Assembly (NCBI GenBank): GCA_037893225.1
Contig: JAZGUH010000360.1
Coordinates: forward strand, 310,001-374,000
Source: Hippasteria phrygiana
Lineage: Eukaryota; Echinodermata; Asteroidea; Valvatida; Goniasteridae
Direction of reading: 5' to 3'
Length of the DNA: 64,000 nt
Shown here: in pieces, positions 1 to 11,100 of the stretch
How positions within the stretch are numbered: position 1 is the first letter of the stretch
Layout of the letters: every line of letters begins with the position of its first letter
The notes under the pieces: model-generated
The model's input: the letters and a program-made list of their open reading frames with translations, nothing else
Told to the model about the DNA's origin: nothing
Database searches by the model: none
Made by a program: the position numbers and the translations under genes

Positions 1-119
1 CTGAATTTGGTTGATATTTCATGCAATTATGAATGAGTAAAGCAAGTCCATACCCCAGGGAATTTGACATGCATGGAGCAATAAATAGACGGTAACATGT
101 ACACAGATGTTGGCCGGAA

Positions 120-151
120 AGAAAATAAACATTGCGAGGTTTGAATTTTCT
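120..151. other. Short AT-rich hairpin in each monomer (example)
   Basis: agaaaat (120-126) and attttct (145-151) are a 7-bp inverted repeat with an 18-nt loop. No diagnostic site alters the arms. A low-complexity chance dyad is a fair alternative. Confidence 0.45.
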
Positions 152-180
152 CCACAAGTTTTAACTCTAAGAAGCCGCCG

Positions 181-309
181 ATAATTGCAACATGTAGCGC
201 CAGATCTAAGCTATCCATACATGTCAAAATTACTGAATTTGGTTGATATTTCATGCAATTATGAATGAGTAAAGCAAGTCCATACCCCAGGGAATTTGAC
301 ATGCATGGA
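181..309. other. Two inverted-repeat pairs across a monomer boundary (example)
   Basis: Pair 1: ataattgca (181-189) and tgcaattat (254-262), 9 of 9 complementary. Pair 2: tccatacatgtcaaa (214-228) and tttgacatgcatgga (295-309), 14 of 15 complementary, with one C-A mismatch and a 66-nt spacer. The same pairs recur at nearly every monomer junction, weakened by G70 or A71 (pair 2) and G183 (pair 1). The pairs interlock, so both cannot form in one simple hairpin. Any function is unknown. Confidence 0.7.
184..232. other. Conserved 49-bp tail of the monomer (example)
   Basis: Positions 184-232 contain none of the diagnostic sites, while 1-183 contain all of them. The tail includes AGATCT (202-207) and one arm of each inverted repeat. 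Only scattered private changes were seen here, such as catatagcg, ctatcaatac, ctatacatac and gtcacaatt. It is a candidate for a protein-binding segment, but no known centromere motif is recognised. Confidence 0.5.
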
Positions 310-464
310 GCAATAAATAGAAGGTAATATGCACACAGATGTTGGCCGGAAAGAAAATAGACATTGCGAGGTTTGAATTTTCTCCACAAGTGTTAACTCT
401 AAGAAGCCGCCGATAATTGCAACATGTAGCGCCAGATCTAAGCTATCCATACATGTCAAAATTA
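233..464. repeat. Reference monomer, subtype b (232 bp)
   Basis: Has the extra C, A4, G13, T70, A90, T96/C100 and G160. The signature is G128 (aaatagacatt instead of aaataaacatt). Nearly always directly follows subtype a. Copies start at 1159, 4399, 14350, 22913, 26849, 27776, 29859 and 62716. Copies starting at 24303, 30323 and 31944 carry T160 instead of G160, a marker of the 24-33 kb duplications. Confidence 0.93.
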
Positions 465-1390
465 CTGAATTTGGTTGATATTTCATGCAATTATGAATGA
501 GTAAAGCAAGTCATACCCTAGGGAATTTGACATGCATGGAGCAATAAATAGAAGGTAATATGCACACAGATGTTGGCCGGAAAGAAAATAAACATTGCGA
601 GGTTTGAATTTTCTCCACAAGTTTTAACTCTAAGAAGCCGCCGATAATTGCAACATGTAGCGCCAGATCTAAGCTATCCATACATGTCAAAATTACTGTA
701 TTTGGTTTATATTTCATGCAATTATGAATGAGTAAAACAAGTCATACCCTAGGGAATTTGACAGGCATGGAGCAATAAATAGAAGGTAATATGCACACAG
801 ATGTTGGCCGGAAAGAAAATAAACATTGCGAGGTTTGAATTTTCTCCACAAGTGTTAACTCTAAGAAGCCGCCGATAATTGCAACATGTAGCGCCAGATC
901 TAAGCTATCCATACATGTCAAAATTACTGAATTTGGTTGATATTTCATGCAATTATGAATGAGTAAAGCAAGTCCATACCCCAGGGAATTTGACATGCAT
1001 GGAGCAATAAATAGACGGTAACATGTACACAGATGTTGGCCGGAAAGAAAATAAACATTGCGAGGTTTGAATTTTCTCCACAAGTTTTAACTCTAAGAAG
1101 CCGCCGATAATTGCAACATGTAGCGCCAGATCTAAGCTATCCATACATGTCAAAATTACTGAATTTGGTTGATATTTCATGCAATTATGAATGAGTAAAG
1201 CAAGTCCATACCCCAGGGAATTTGACATGCATGGAGCAATAAATAGAAGGTAATATGCACACAGATGTTGGCCGGAAAGAAAATAGACATTGCGAGGTTT
1301 GAATTTTCTCCACAAGTGTTAACTCTAAGAAGCCGCCGATAATTGCAACATGTAGCGCCAGATCTAAGCTATCCATACATGTCAAAATTA

Positions 1391-1621
1391 CTGAATTTGG
1401 TTGATATTTCATGCAATTATGAATGAGTAAAGCAAGTCATACCCTAGGGAATTTGACATGCATGGAGCAATAAATAGACGGTAATATGCACACAGATGTT
1501 GGCCGGAAAGAAAATAAACATTGCGAGGTTTGAATTTTCTCCACAAGTTTTAACTCTAAGAAGCCGCCGATGATTGCAACATGTAGCGCCAGATCTAAGC
1601 TATCCATACATGTCAAAATTA
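1391..1621. repeat. Reference monomer, subtype c (231 bp)
   Basis: Lacks the extra C. Carries T56 (accctaggg, an 8-bp palindrome containing CCTAGG), T70, C90, T160, A170 and G183. Almost always followed by subtype d. Copies start at 4631, 6251, 9491, 11574, 14582, 16202, 18285, 28008, 34490, 36573, 42359, 48838, 54159, 55315, 56471, 58089, 59244 and 62948. The third monomer (465) is a c variant with A90 and A183. Confidence 0.93.
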
Positions 1622-1852
1622 CTGTATTTGGTTTATATTTCATGCAATTATGAATGAGTAAAGCAAGTCATACCCTAGGGAATTTGACAGGCATGGAGCA
1701 ATAAATAGAAGGTAATATGCACACAGATGTTGGCCGGAAAGAAAATAAACATTGCGAGGTTTGAATTTTCTCCACAAGTGTTAACTCTAAGAAGCCGCCG
1801 ATAATTGCAACATGTAGCGCCAGATCTAAGCTATCCATACATGTCAAAATTA
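1622..1852. repeat. Reference monomer, subtype d (231 bp)
   Basis: Lacks the extra C. Carries T4 and T13 (ctgtatttggttta), T56, G70 (gacaggcatgg), A90, G160 (GTTAAC palindrome), A170 and A183. Perhaps the commonest subtype; present in all parts of the window, usually after c, g' or e. Variants with T160 start at 4168, 7639, 14119 and 21524. Copies starting at 9722, 11805, 16433 and 18516 share the private change tcctcaag. Confidence 0.93.
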
Positions 1853-2083
1853 CTGAATTTGGTTGATATTTCATGCAATTATGAATGAGTAAAGCAAGTC
1901 ATACCCCAGGGAATTTGACATGCATGGAGCAATAAATAGACGGTAATATGCACACAGATGTTGGCCGGAAAGAAAATAAACATTGCGAGGTTTGAATTTT
2001 CTCCACAAGTTTTAACTCTAGGAAGCCGCCGATGATTGCAACATGTAGCGCCAGATCTAAGCTATCCATACATGTCAAAATTA
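1853..2083. repeat. Reference monomer, subtype e (231 bp)
   Basis: Lacks the extra C but keeps C56 (gtcatacccc). Carries T70, C90, T160, G170 (ctctaggaag) and G183. Usually followed by f or d, so its G183 tail sits next to a T4/T13 head. Copies start at 3242, 5093, 6713, 8333, 9953, 10416, 12036, 15044, 16664, 23145, 23608, 40970, 53697, 57627, 58782 and 61789. Confidence 0.92.
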
Positions 2084-3472
2084 CTGTATTTGGTTTATAT
2101 TTTATGCAATTATGAATGAGTAGAGCAAGTCCATACCCCAGGGAATTTGACAGGCATGGAGCAATAAGTAGAAGGTAATATGCACACAGATGTTGGCCGG
2201 AAAGAAAATAAACATTGCGAGGTTTGAATTTTCTCCACAAGTGTTAACTCTAAGAAGCCGCCGATAATTGCAACATGTAGCGCCAGATCTAAGCTATCCA
2301 TACATGTCAAAATTACTGAATTTGGTTGATATTTCATGCAATTATGAATGAGTAAAGCAAGTCCATATCCCAGGGAATTTGACATGCATGGAGCAATAAA
2401 TAGACGGTAACATGTACACAGATGTTGGCCGGAAAGAAAATAAACATTGCGAGGTTTGAATTTTCTCCACAAGTTTTAACTCTAGGAATCCGCCGATGAT
2501 TGCAACATGTAGCGCCAGATCTAAGCTATCCATACATGTCAAAATTACTGTATTTGGTTGATATTTAATGGAATTATGAATGAGTAGAGCAAGTCATACC
2601 CCAGGGAATTTGACAGGCATGGAGCAATAAATAGAAGGTAATATGCACACAGATGTTGGCCGGAAAGAAAATAAACATTGCGAGGTTTGAATTTTCTCCA
2701 CAAGTTTTAACTCTAGGAAGCCGCCGATAATTGCAACATGTAGCGCCAGATCTAAGCTATCTATACATGTCAAAATTACTGAATTTGGTTTATATTTCAT
2801 GCAATTATGAATGAGTAAAGCAAGTCATACCCTAGGGAATTTGACAGGCATGGAGCAATAAATAGACGGTAATATGCACACACATGTTGGCCGGAAAGAA
2901 AATAAACATTGCGAGGTTTGAATTTTCTCCACAAGTTTTAACTCTAAGAAGCCGCCGATAATTGCAACATGTAGCGCCAGATCTAAGCTATCCATACATG
3001 TCAAAATTACTGAATTTGGTTGATATTTCATGCAATTATGAATTAGTAAAGCAAGTCCATACCCCAGGGAATTTGACATGCATGGAGCAATAAATAGAAG
3101 GTAATATGCACACAGATGTTGGCCGGAAAGAAAATAAACATTGCGAGGTTTGAATTTTCTCCACAAGTGTTAACTCTAAGAAGCCGCCGATAATTGCAAC
3201 ATGTAGCGCCAGATCTAAGCTATCCATACATGTCAAAATTACTGAATTTGGTTGATATTTCATGCAATTATGAATGAGTAAAGCAAGTCATACCCCAGGG
3301 AATTTGACATGCATGGAGCAATAAATAGACGGTAATATGCACACAGATGTTGGCCGGAAAGAAAATAAACATTGCGAGGTTTGAATTTTCTCCACAAGTT
3401 TTAACTCTAGGAAGCCGCCGATGATTGCAACATGTAGCGCCAGATCTAAGCTATCCATACATGTCAAAATTA

Positions 3473-3704
3473 CTGTATTTGGTTTATATTTCATGCAATT
3501 ATGAATGAGTAGAGCAAGTCCATACCCCAGGGAATTTGACAGGCATGGAGCAATAAGTAGAAGGTAATATGCACACAGATGTTGGCCGGAAAGAAAATAA
3601 ACATTGCGAGGTTTGAATTTTCTCCACAAGTGTTAACTCTAAGAAGCCGCCGATAATTGCAACATGTAGCGCCAGATCTAAGCTATCCATACATGTCAAA
3701 ATTA
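3473..3704. repeat. Reference monomer, subtype f (232 bp)
   Basis: Has the extra C, T4/T13, G40 (gagtagag), G70, G85 (caataagtag, unique to this subtype), A90, G160, A170 and A183. Follows e in nearly every case. The form starting at 10184, 12267, 16895 and 18978 has ccgcaggg in place of ccccaggg (f'), a private marker shared by the two 24-monomer blocks. Confidence 0.93.
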
Positions 3705-3936
3705 CTGAATTTGGTTGATATTTCATGCAATTATGAATTAGTAAAGCAAGTCCATACCCCAGGGAATTTGACATGCATGGAGCAATAAATAGAAGGTAAT
3801 ATGCACACAGATGTTGGCCGGAAAGAAAATAAACATTGCGAGGTTTGAATTTTCTCCACAAGTGTTAACTCTAAGAAGCCGCCGATAATTGCAACATGTA
3901 GCGCCAGATCTAAGCTATCCATACATGTCAAAATTA
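3705..3936. repeat. Reference monomer, subtype g (232 bp)
   Basis: Has the extra C and T35 (gaattagtaaag), with A4, G13, T70, A90, G160, A170 and A183. Typically follows f. Copies start at 3010, 7176, 12730, 13424, 19441, 20135, 28933, 35415, 37498, 38424, 59938 and 61095. The partial last monomer (63872) is also of this type as far as it goes. Confidence 0.92.
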
Positions 3937-4167
3937 CTGAATTTGGTTGATATTTCATGCAATTATGAATGAGTAAAGCAAGTCATACCCCAGGGAATTT
4001 GACATGCATGGAGCAATAAATAGAAGGTAATATGCACACAGATGTTGGCCGGAAAGAAAATAAACATTGCGAGGTTTGAATTTTCTCCACAAGTTTTAAC
4101 TCTAGGAAGCCGCCGATGATTGCAACATGTAGCGCCAGATCTAAGCTATCCATACATGTCAAAATTA
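3937..4167. repeat. Reference monomer, subtype h (231 bp)
   Basis: Identical to e at the diagnostic sites except A90 (gaaggt instead of gacggt). Follows g, or f once where g is missing (39350). Copies start at 7408, 20367, 26386, 27313, 29165, 35647, 37730, 38656 and 39350. Confidence 0.88.
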
Positions 4168-6943
4168 CTGTATTTGGTTTATATTTCATGCAATTATGAA
4201 TGAGTAAAGCAAGTCATACCCTAGGGAATTTGACAGGCATGGAGCAATAAATAGAAGGTAATATGCACACAGATGTTGGCCGGAAAGAAAATAAACATTG
4301 CGAGGTTTGAATTTTCTCCACAAGTTTTAACTCTAAGAAGCCGCCGATAATTGCAACATGTAGCGCCAGATCTAAGCTATCCATACATGTCAAAATTACT
4401 GAATTTGGTTGATATTTCATGCAATTATGAATGAGTAAAGCAAGTCCATACCCCAGGGAATTTGACATGCATGGAGCAATAAATAGAAGGTAATATGCAC
4501 ACAGATGTTGGCCGGAAAGAAAATAGACATTGCGAGGTTTGAATTTTCTCCACAAGTGTTAACTCTAAGAAGCCGCCGATAATTGCAACATGTAGCGCCA
4601 GATCTAAGCTATCCATACATGTCAAAATTACTGAATTTGGTTGATATTTCATGCAATTATGAATGAGTAAAGCAAGTCATACCCTAGGGAATTTGACATG
4701 CATGGAGCAATAAATAGACGGTAATATGCACACAGATGTTGGCCGGAAAGAAAATAAACATTGCGAGGTTTGAATTTTCTCCACAAGTTTTAACTCTAAG
4801 AAGCCGCCGATGATTGCAACATGTAGCGCCAGATCTAAGCTATCCATACATGTCAAAATTACTGTATTTGGTTTATATTTCATGCAATTATGAATGAGTA
4901 AAGCAAGTCATACCCTAGGGAATTTGACAGGCATGGAGCAATAAATAGAAGGTAATATGCACACAGATGTTGGCCGGAAAGAAAATAAACATTGCGAGGT
5001 TTGAATTTTCTCCACAAGTGTTAACTCTAAGAAGCCGCCGATAATTGCAACATGTAGCGCCAGATCTAAGCTATCCATACATGTCAAAATTACTGAATTT
5101 GGTTGATATTTCATGCAATTATGAATGAGTAAAGCAAGTCATACCCCAGGGAATTTGACATGCATGGAGCAATAAATAGACGGTAATATGCACACAGATG
5201 TTGGCCGGAAAGAAAATAAACATTGCGAGGTTTGAATTTTCTCCACAAGTTTTAACTCTAGGAAGCCGCCGATGATTGCAACATGTAGCGCCAGATCTAA
5301 GCTATCCATACATGTCAAAATTACTGTATTTGGTTTATATTTCATGCAATTATGAATGAGTAGAGCAAGTCCATACCCCAGGGAATTTGACATGCATGGA
5401 GCAATAAGTAGAAGGTAATATGCACACAGATGTTGGCCGGAAAGAAAATAAACATTGCGAGGTTTGAATTTTCTCCACAAGTGTTAACTCTAAGAAGCCG
5501 CCGATAATTGCAACATGTAGCGCCAGATCTAAGCTATCCATACATGTCAAAATTACTGAATTTGGTTGATATTTCATGCAATTATGAATTAGTAAAGCAA
5601 GTCCATACCCCAGGGAATTTGACATACATGGAGCAATAAATAGAAGGTAATATGCACACAGATGTTGGCCGGAAAGAAAATAAACATTGCGAGGTTTGAA
5701 TTTTCTCCACAAGTTTTAACTCTAGGAAGCCGCCGATGATTGCAACATGTAGCGCCAGATCTAAGCTATCCATACATGTCAAAATTACTGTATTTGGTTT
5801 ATATTTCATGCAATTATGAATGAGTAAAGCAAGTCATACCCTAGGGAATTTGACAGGCATGGAGCAATAAATAGAAGGTAATATGCACACAGATGTTGGC
5901 CGGAAAGAAAATAAACATTGCGAGGTTTGAATTTTCTCCACAAGTGTTAACTCTAAGAAGCCGCCGATAATTGCAACATGTAGCGCCAGATCTAAGCTAT
6001 CCATACATGTCAAAATTACTGAATTTGGTTGATATTTCATGCAATTATGAATGAGTAAAGCAAGTCCATATCCCAGGGAATTTGACATGCATGGAGCAAT
6101 AAATAGACGGTAACATGTACACAGATGTTGGCCGGAAAGAAAATAAACATTGCGAGGTTTGAATTTTCTCCACAAGTTTTAACTCTAAGAAGCCGCCGAT
6201 AATTGCAACATGTAGCGCCAGATCTAAGCTATCCATACATGTCAAAATTACTGAATTTGGTTGATATTTCATGCAATTATGAATGAGTAAAGCAAGTCAT
6301 ACCCTAGGGAATTTGACATGCATGGAGCAATAAATAGACGGTAATATGCACACAGATGTTGGCCGGAAAGAAAATAAACATTGCGAGGTTTGAATTTTCT
6401 CCACAAGTTTTAACTCTAAGAAGCCGCCGATGATTGCAACATGTAGCGCCAGATCTAAGCTATCCATACATGTCAAAATTACTGTATTTGGTTTATATTT
6501 CATGCAATTATGAATGAGTAAAGCAAGTCATACCCTAGGGAATTTGACAGGCATGGAGCAATAAATAGAAGGTAATATGCACACAGATGTTGGCCGGAAA
6601 GAAAATAAACATTGCGAGGTTTGAATTTTCTCCACAAGTGTTAACTCTAAGAAGCCGCCGATAATTGCAACATGTAGCGCCAGATCTAAGCTATCCATAC
6701 ATGTCAAAATTACTGAATTTGGTTGATATTTCATGCAATTATGAATGAGTAAAGCAAGTCATACCCCAGGGAATTTGACATGCATGGAGCAATAAATAGA
6801 CGGTAATATGCACACAGATGTTGGCCGGAAAGAAAATAAACATTGCGAGGTTTGAATTTTCTCCACAAGTTTTAACTCTAGGAAGCCGCCGATGATTGCA
6901 ACATGTAGCGCCAGATCTAAGCTATCCATACATGTCAAAATTA
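4168..6943. repeat. 12-monomer block, copy of 14119-16894
   Basis: Order: d-variant b c d e f g' d a c d e (starts 4168 to 6713), 2776 bp. The same order and length lie 9951 bp downstream. The a monomer here has tatccc, and the f monomer at 5324 has T70 where the copy has G70. Within the block, c d e f g' d a (4631-6250, 1620 bp) is a 7-mer followed at once by a second c d e f. Confidence 0.88.
5556..5787. repeat. Reference monomer, subtype g' (232 bp)
   Basis: Head like g (T35, extra C) with the private change A71 (gacatacatgg), and a tail like e (T160, G170, G183), so it looks like a g/e recombinant. Copies with A71 start at 8796, 10879, 15507 and 17590; the copy at 22218 lacks A71. Always sits between f and d. 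Confidence 0.9.
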
Positions 6944-8101
6944 CTGTATTTGGTTTATATTTCATGCAATTATGAATGAGTAGAGCAAGTCCATACCCCA
7001 GGGAATTTGACAGGCATGGAGCAATAAGTAGAAGGTAATATGCACACAGATGTTGGCCGGAAAGAAAATAAACATTGCGAGGTTTGAATTTTCTCCACAA
7101 GTGTTAACTCTAAGAAGCCGCCGATAATTGCAACATGTAGCGCCAGATCTAAGCTATCCATACATGTCAAAATTACTGAATTTGGTTGATATTTCATGCA
7201 ATTATGAATTAGTAAAGCAAGTCCATACCCCAGGGAATTTGACATGCATGGAGCAATAAATAGAAGGTAATATGCACACAGATGTTGGCCGGAAAGAAAA
7301 TAAACATTGCGAGGTTTGAATTTTCTCCACAAGTGTTAACTCTAAGAAGCCGCCGATAATTGCAACATGTAGCGCCAGATCTAAGCTATCCATACATGTC
7401 AAAATTACTGAATTTGGTTGATATTTCATGCAATTATGAATGAGTAAAGCAAGTCATACCCCAGGGAATTTGACATGCATGGAGCAATAAATAGAAGGTA
7501 ATATGCACACAGATGTTGGCCGGAAAGAAAATAAACATTGCGAGGTTTGAATTTTCTCCACAAGTTTTAACTCTAGGAAGCCGCCGATGATTGCAACATG
7601 TAGCGCCAGATCTAAGCTATCCATACATGTCAAAATTACTGTATTTGGTTTATATTTCATGCAATTATGAATGAGTAAAGCAAGTCATACCCTAGGGAAT
7701 TTGACAGGCATGGAGCAATAAATAGAAGGTAATATGCACACAGATGTTGGCCGGAAAGAAAATAAACATTGCGAGGTTTGAATTTTCTCCACAAGTTTTA
7801 ACTCTAAGAAGCCGCCGATAATTGCAACATGTAGCGCCAGATCTAAGCTATCCATACATGTCAAAATTACTGAATTTGGTTGATATTTCATGCAATTATG
7901 AATGAGTAAAGCAAGTCCATACCCCAGGGAATTTGACAGGCATGGAGCAATAAATAGAAGGTAATATGCACACAGATGTTGGCCGGAAAGAAAATAAACA
8001 TTGCGAGGTTTGAATTTTCTCCACAAGTTTTAACTCTAAGAAGCCGCCGATGATTGCAACATGTAGCGCCAGATCTAAGCTATCCATACATGTCAAAATT
8101 A
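6944..8101. repeat. Junction block: f g h d-variant and a mosaic monomer
   Basis: Monomers start at 6944, 7176, 7408, 7639 and 7870. The last (7870-8101) is a mosaic: extra C and C56 like a or b, G70 and A90 like d, then T160, A170, G183 like c. It stands where the related block at 14119 has b and c, which suggests a unit was lost by unequal exchange. Confidence 0.82.
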
Positions 8102-11100
8102 CTGTATTTGGTTTATATTTCATGCAATTATGAATGAGTAAAGCAAGTCATACCCTAGGGAATTTGACAGGCATGGAGCAATAAATAGAAGGTAATATGC
8201 ACACAGATGTTGGCCGGAAAGAAAATAAACATTGCGAGGTTTGAATTTTCTCCACAAGTGTTAACTCTAAGAAGCCGCCGATAATTGCAACATGTAGCGC
8301 CAGATCTAAGCTATCCATACATGTCAAAATTACTGAATTTGGTTGATATTTCATGCAATTATGAATGAGTAAAGCAAGTCATACCCCAGGGAATTTGACA
8401 TGCATGGAGCAATAAATAGACGGTAATATGCACACAGATGTTGGCCGGAAAGAAAATAAACATTGCGAGGTTTGAATTTTCTCCACAAGTTTTAACTCTA
8501 GGAAGCCGCCGATGATTGCAACATGTAGCGCCAGATCTAAGCTATCCATACATGTCAAAATTACTGTATTTGGTTTATATTTCATGCAATTATGAATGAG
8601 TAGAGCAAGTCCATACCCCAGGGAATTTGACAGGCATGGAGCAATAAGTAGAAGGTAATATGCACACAGATGTTGGCCGGAAAGAAAATAAACATTGCGA
8701 GGTTTGAATTTTCTCCACAAGTGTTAACTCTAAGAAGCCGCCGATAATTGCAACATGTAGCGCCAGATCTAAGCTATCCATACATGTCAAAATTACTGAA
8801 TTTGGTTGATATTTCATGCAATTATGAATTAGTAAAGCAAGTCCATACCCCAGGGAATTTGACATACATGGAGCAATAAATAGAAGGTAATATGCACACA
8901 GATGTTGGCCGGAAAGAAAATAAACATTGCGAGGTTTGAATTTTCTCCACAAGTTTTAACTCTAGGAAGCCGCCGATGATTGCAACATGTAGCGCCAGAT
9001 CTAAGCTATCCATACATGTCAAAATTACTGTATTTGGTTTATATTTCATGCAATTATGAATGAGTAAAGCAAGTCATACCCTAGGGAATTTGACAGGCAT
9101 GGAGCAATAAATAGAAGGTAATATGCACACAGATGTTGGCCGGAAAGAAAATAAACATTGCGAGGTTTGAATTTTCTCCACAAGTGTTAACTCTAAGAAG
9201 CCGCCGATAATTGCAACATGTAGCGCCAGATCTAAGCTATCCATACATGTCAAAATTACTGAATTTGGTTGATATTTCATGCAATTATGAATGAGTAAAG
9301 CAAGTCCATACCCCAGGGAATTTGACATGCATGGAGCAATAAATAGACGGTAACATGTACACAGATGTTGGCCGGAAAGAAAATAAACATTGCGAGGTTT
9401 GAATTTTCTCCACAAGTTTTAACTCTAAGAAGCCGCCGATAATTGCAACATGTAGCGCCAGATCTAAGCTATCCATACATGTCAAAATTACTGAATTTGG
9501 TTGATATTTCATGCAATTATGAATGAGTAAAGCAAGTCATACCCTAGGGAATTTGACATGCATGGAGCAATAAATAGACGGTAATATGCACACAGATGTT
9601 GGCCGGAAAGAAAATAAACATTGCGAGGTTTGAATTTTCTCCACAAGTTTTAACTCTAAGAAGCCGCCGATGATTGCAACATGTAGCGCCAGATCTAAGC
9701 TATCCATACATGTCAAAATTACTGTATTTGGTTTATATTTCATGCAATTATGAATGAGTAAAGCAAGTCATACCCTAGGGAATTTGACAGGCATGGAGCA
9801 ATAAATAGAAGGTAATATGCACACAGATGTTGGCCGGAAAGAAAATAAACATTGCGAGGTTTGAATTTTCTCCTCAAGTGTTAACTCTAAGAAGCCGCCG
9901 ATAATTGCAACATGTAGCGCCAGATCTAAGCTATCCATACATGTCAAAATTACTGAATTTGGTTGATATTTCATGCAATTATGAATGAGTAAAGCAAGTC
10001 ATACCCCAGGGAATTTGACATGCATGGAGCAATAAATAGACGGTAATATGCACACAGATGTTGGCCGGAAAGAAAATAAACATTGCGAGGTTTGAATTTT
10101 CTCCACAAGTTTTAACTCTAGGAAGCCGCCGATGATTGCAACATGTAGCGCCAGATCTAAGCTATCCATACATGTCAAAATTACTGTATTTGGTTTATAT
10201 TTCATGCAATTATGAATGAGTAGAGCAAGTCCATACCGCAGGGAATTTGACAGGCATGGAGCAATAAGTAGAAGGTAATATGCACACAGATGTTGGCCGG
10301 AAAGAAAATAAACATTGCGAGGTTTGAATTTTCTCCACAAGTGTTAACTCTAAGAAGCCGCCGATAATTGCAACATGTAGCGCCAGATCTAAGCTATCCA
10401 TACATGTCAAAATTACTGAATTTGGTTGATATTTCATGCAATTATGAATGAGTAAAGCAAGTCATACCCCAGGGAATTTGACATGCATGGAGCAATAAAT
10501 AGACGGTAATATGCACACAGATGTTGGCCGGAAAGAAAATAAACATTGCGAGGTTTGAATTTTCTCCACAAGTTTTAACTCTAGGAAGCCGCCGATGATT
10601 GCAACATGTAGCGCCAGATCTAAGCTATCCATACATGTCAAAATTACTGTATTTGGTTTATATTTCATGCAATTATGAATGAGTAGAGCAAGTCCATACC
10701 CCAGGGAATTTGACAGGCATGGAGCAATAAGTAGAAGGTAATATGCACACAGATGTTGGCCGGAAAGAAAATAAACATTGCGAGGTTTGAATTTTCTCCA
10801 CAAGTGTTAACTCTAAGAAGCCGCCGATAATTGCAACATGTAGCGCCAGATCTAAGCTATCCATACATGTCAAAATTACTGAATTTGGTTGATATTTCAT
10901 GCAATTATGAATTAGTAAAGCAAGTCCATACCCCAGGGAATTTGACATACATGGAGCAATAAATAGAAGGTAATATGCACACAGATGTTGGCCGGAAAGA
11001 AAATAAACATTGCGAGGTTTGAATTTTCTCCACAAGTTTTAACTCTAGGAAGCCGCCGATGATTGCAACATGTAGCGCCAGATCTAAGCTATCCATACAT

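Larger units (their letters stand above)
1..232. repeat. Reference monomer, subtype a (232 bp)
   Basis: Has the extra C (gtccatacccc), A4, G13, T70, C90, T160, A170 and A183. Its signature is C96 with T100 (taacatgtacac), a linked pair that creates a second AACATGTA besides the one near position 190. Usually followed by b, c or d. Clear copies start at 927, 9259, 15970, 18053, 22681, 30091 and 62484. A sub-form with T35 (gaattag) starts at 26617, 27544, 29627, 31248, 34258 and 36109. Confidence 0.93.
1..1852. repeat. Tandem a-b-c-d tetramer, two 926-bp copies
   Basis: 1-926 and 927-1852 have the same subtype order. The first copy differs by A90/A183 in its c monomer and by gtaaaac in its d monomer. 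The same four subtypes recur at 62484-63409, and a-b-c plus a d variant at 20829-21754. Confidence 0.9.
1853..4167. repeat. Mixed block: e f a-variant x d-variant g e f g h
   Basis: Ten monomers (starts 1853, 2084, 2316, 2548, 2779, 3010, 3242, 3473, 3705, 3937). The monomer at 2316 is an a type with tatccc and ctaggaatcc; the one at 2779 has cacacacatg. Both markers are otherwise typical of the 42-58 kb part, so this block is a small distant relative of that region. Confidence 0.85.

Noticed and set aside
51..60. Telomere-like sequence in accctaggg
   Set aside because: It is an isolated palindrome within the monomer and not a tandem CCCTAA/TTAGGG repeat.
111..148. Possible RNA polymerase III promoter: tggccggaaag as A box and ggtttgaattt as B box
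   Set aside because: The B-box-like stretch matches only about 8 of 11 consensus positions and lacks the core C. The A-box-like stretch is weak, and the spacing of 27 bp start to start is too short for a tRNA-type promoter.
1..232. CRISPR-like array, because short identical segments recur at regular intervals
   Set aside because: The whole 231/232-bp unit repeats, with no unique spacers between repeats, and there are no cas genes.
1..232. Origin of the monomer from three 77-bp subunits (231 = 3 x 77)
   Set aside because: The best internal direct repeat, gaattt at 3, 60 and 143, is short and unevenly spaced (57, 83 and 92 bp). No 77-bp internal similarity is visible.
1..464. CENP-B box (nTTCGnnnnAnnCGGGn) on either strand
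   Set aside because: No match in any subtype. The TTCG created on the minus strand by the ctctacgaag variant is not followed by the required A and CGGG.
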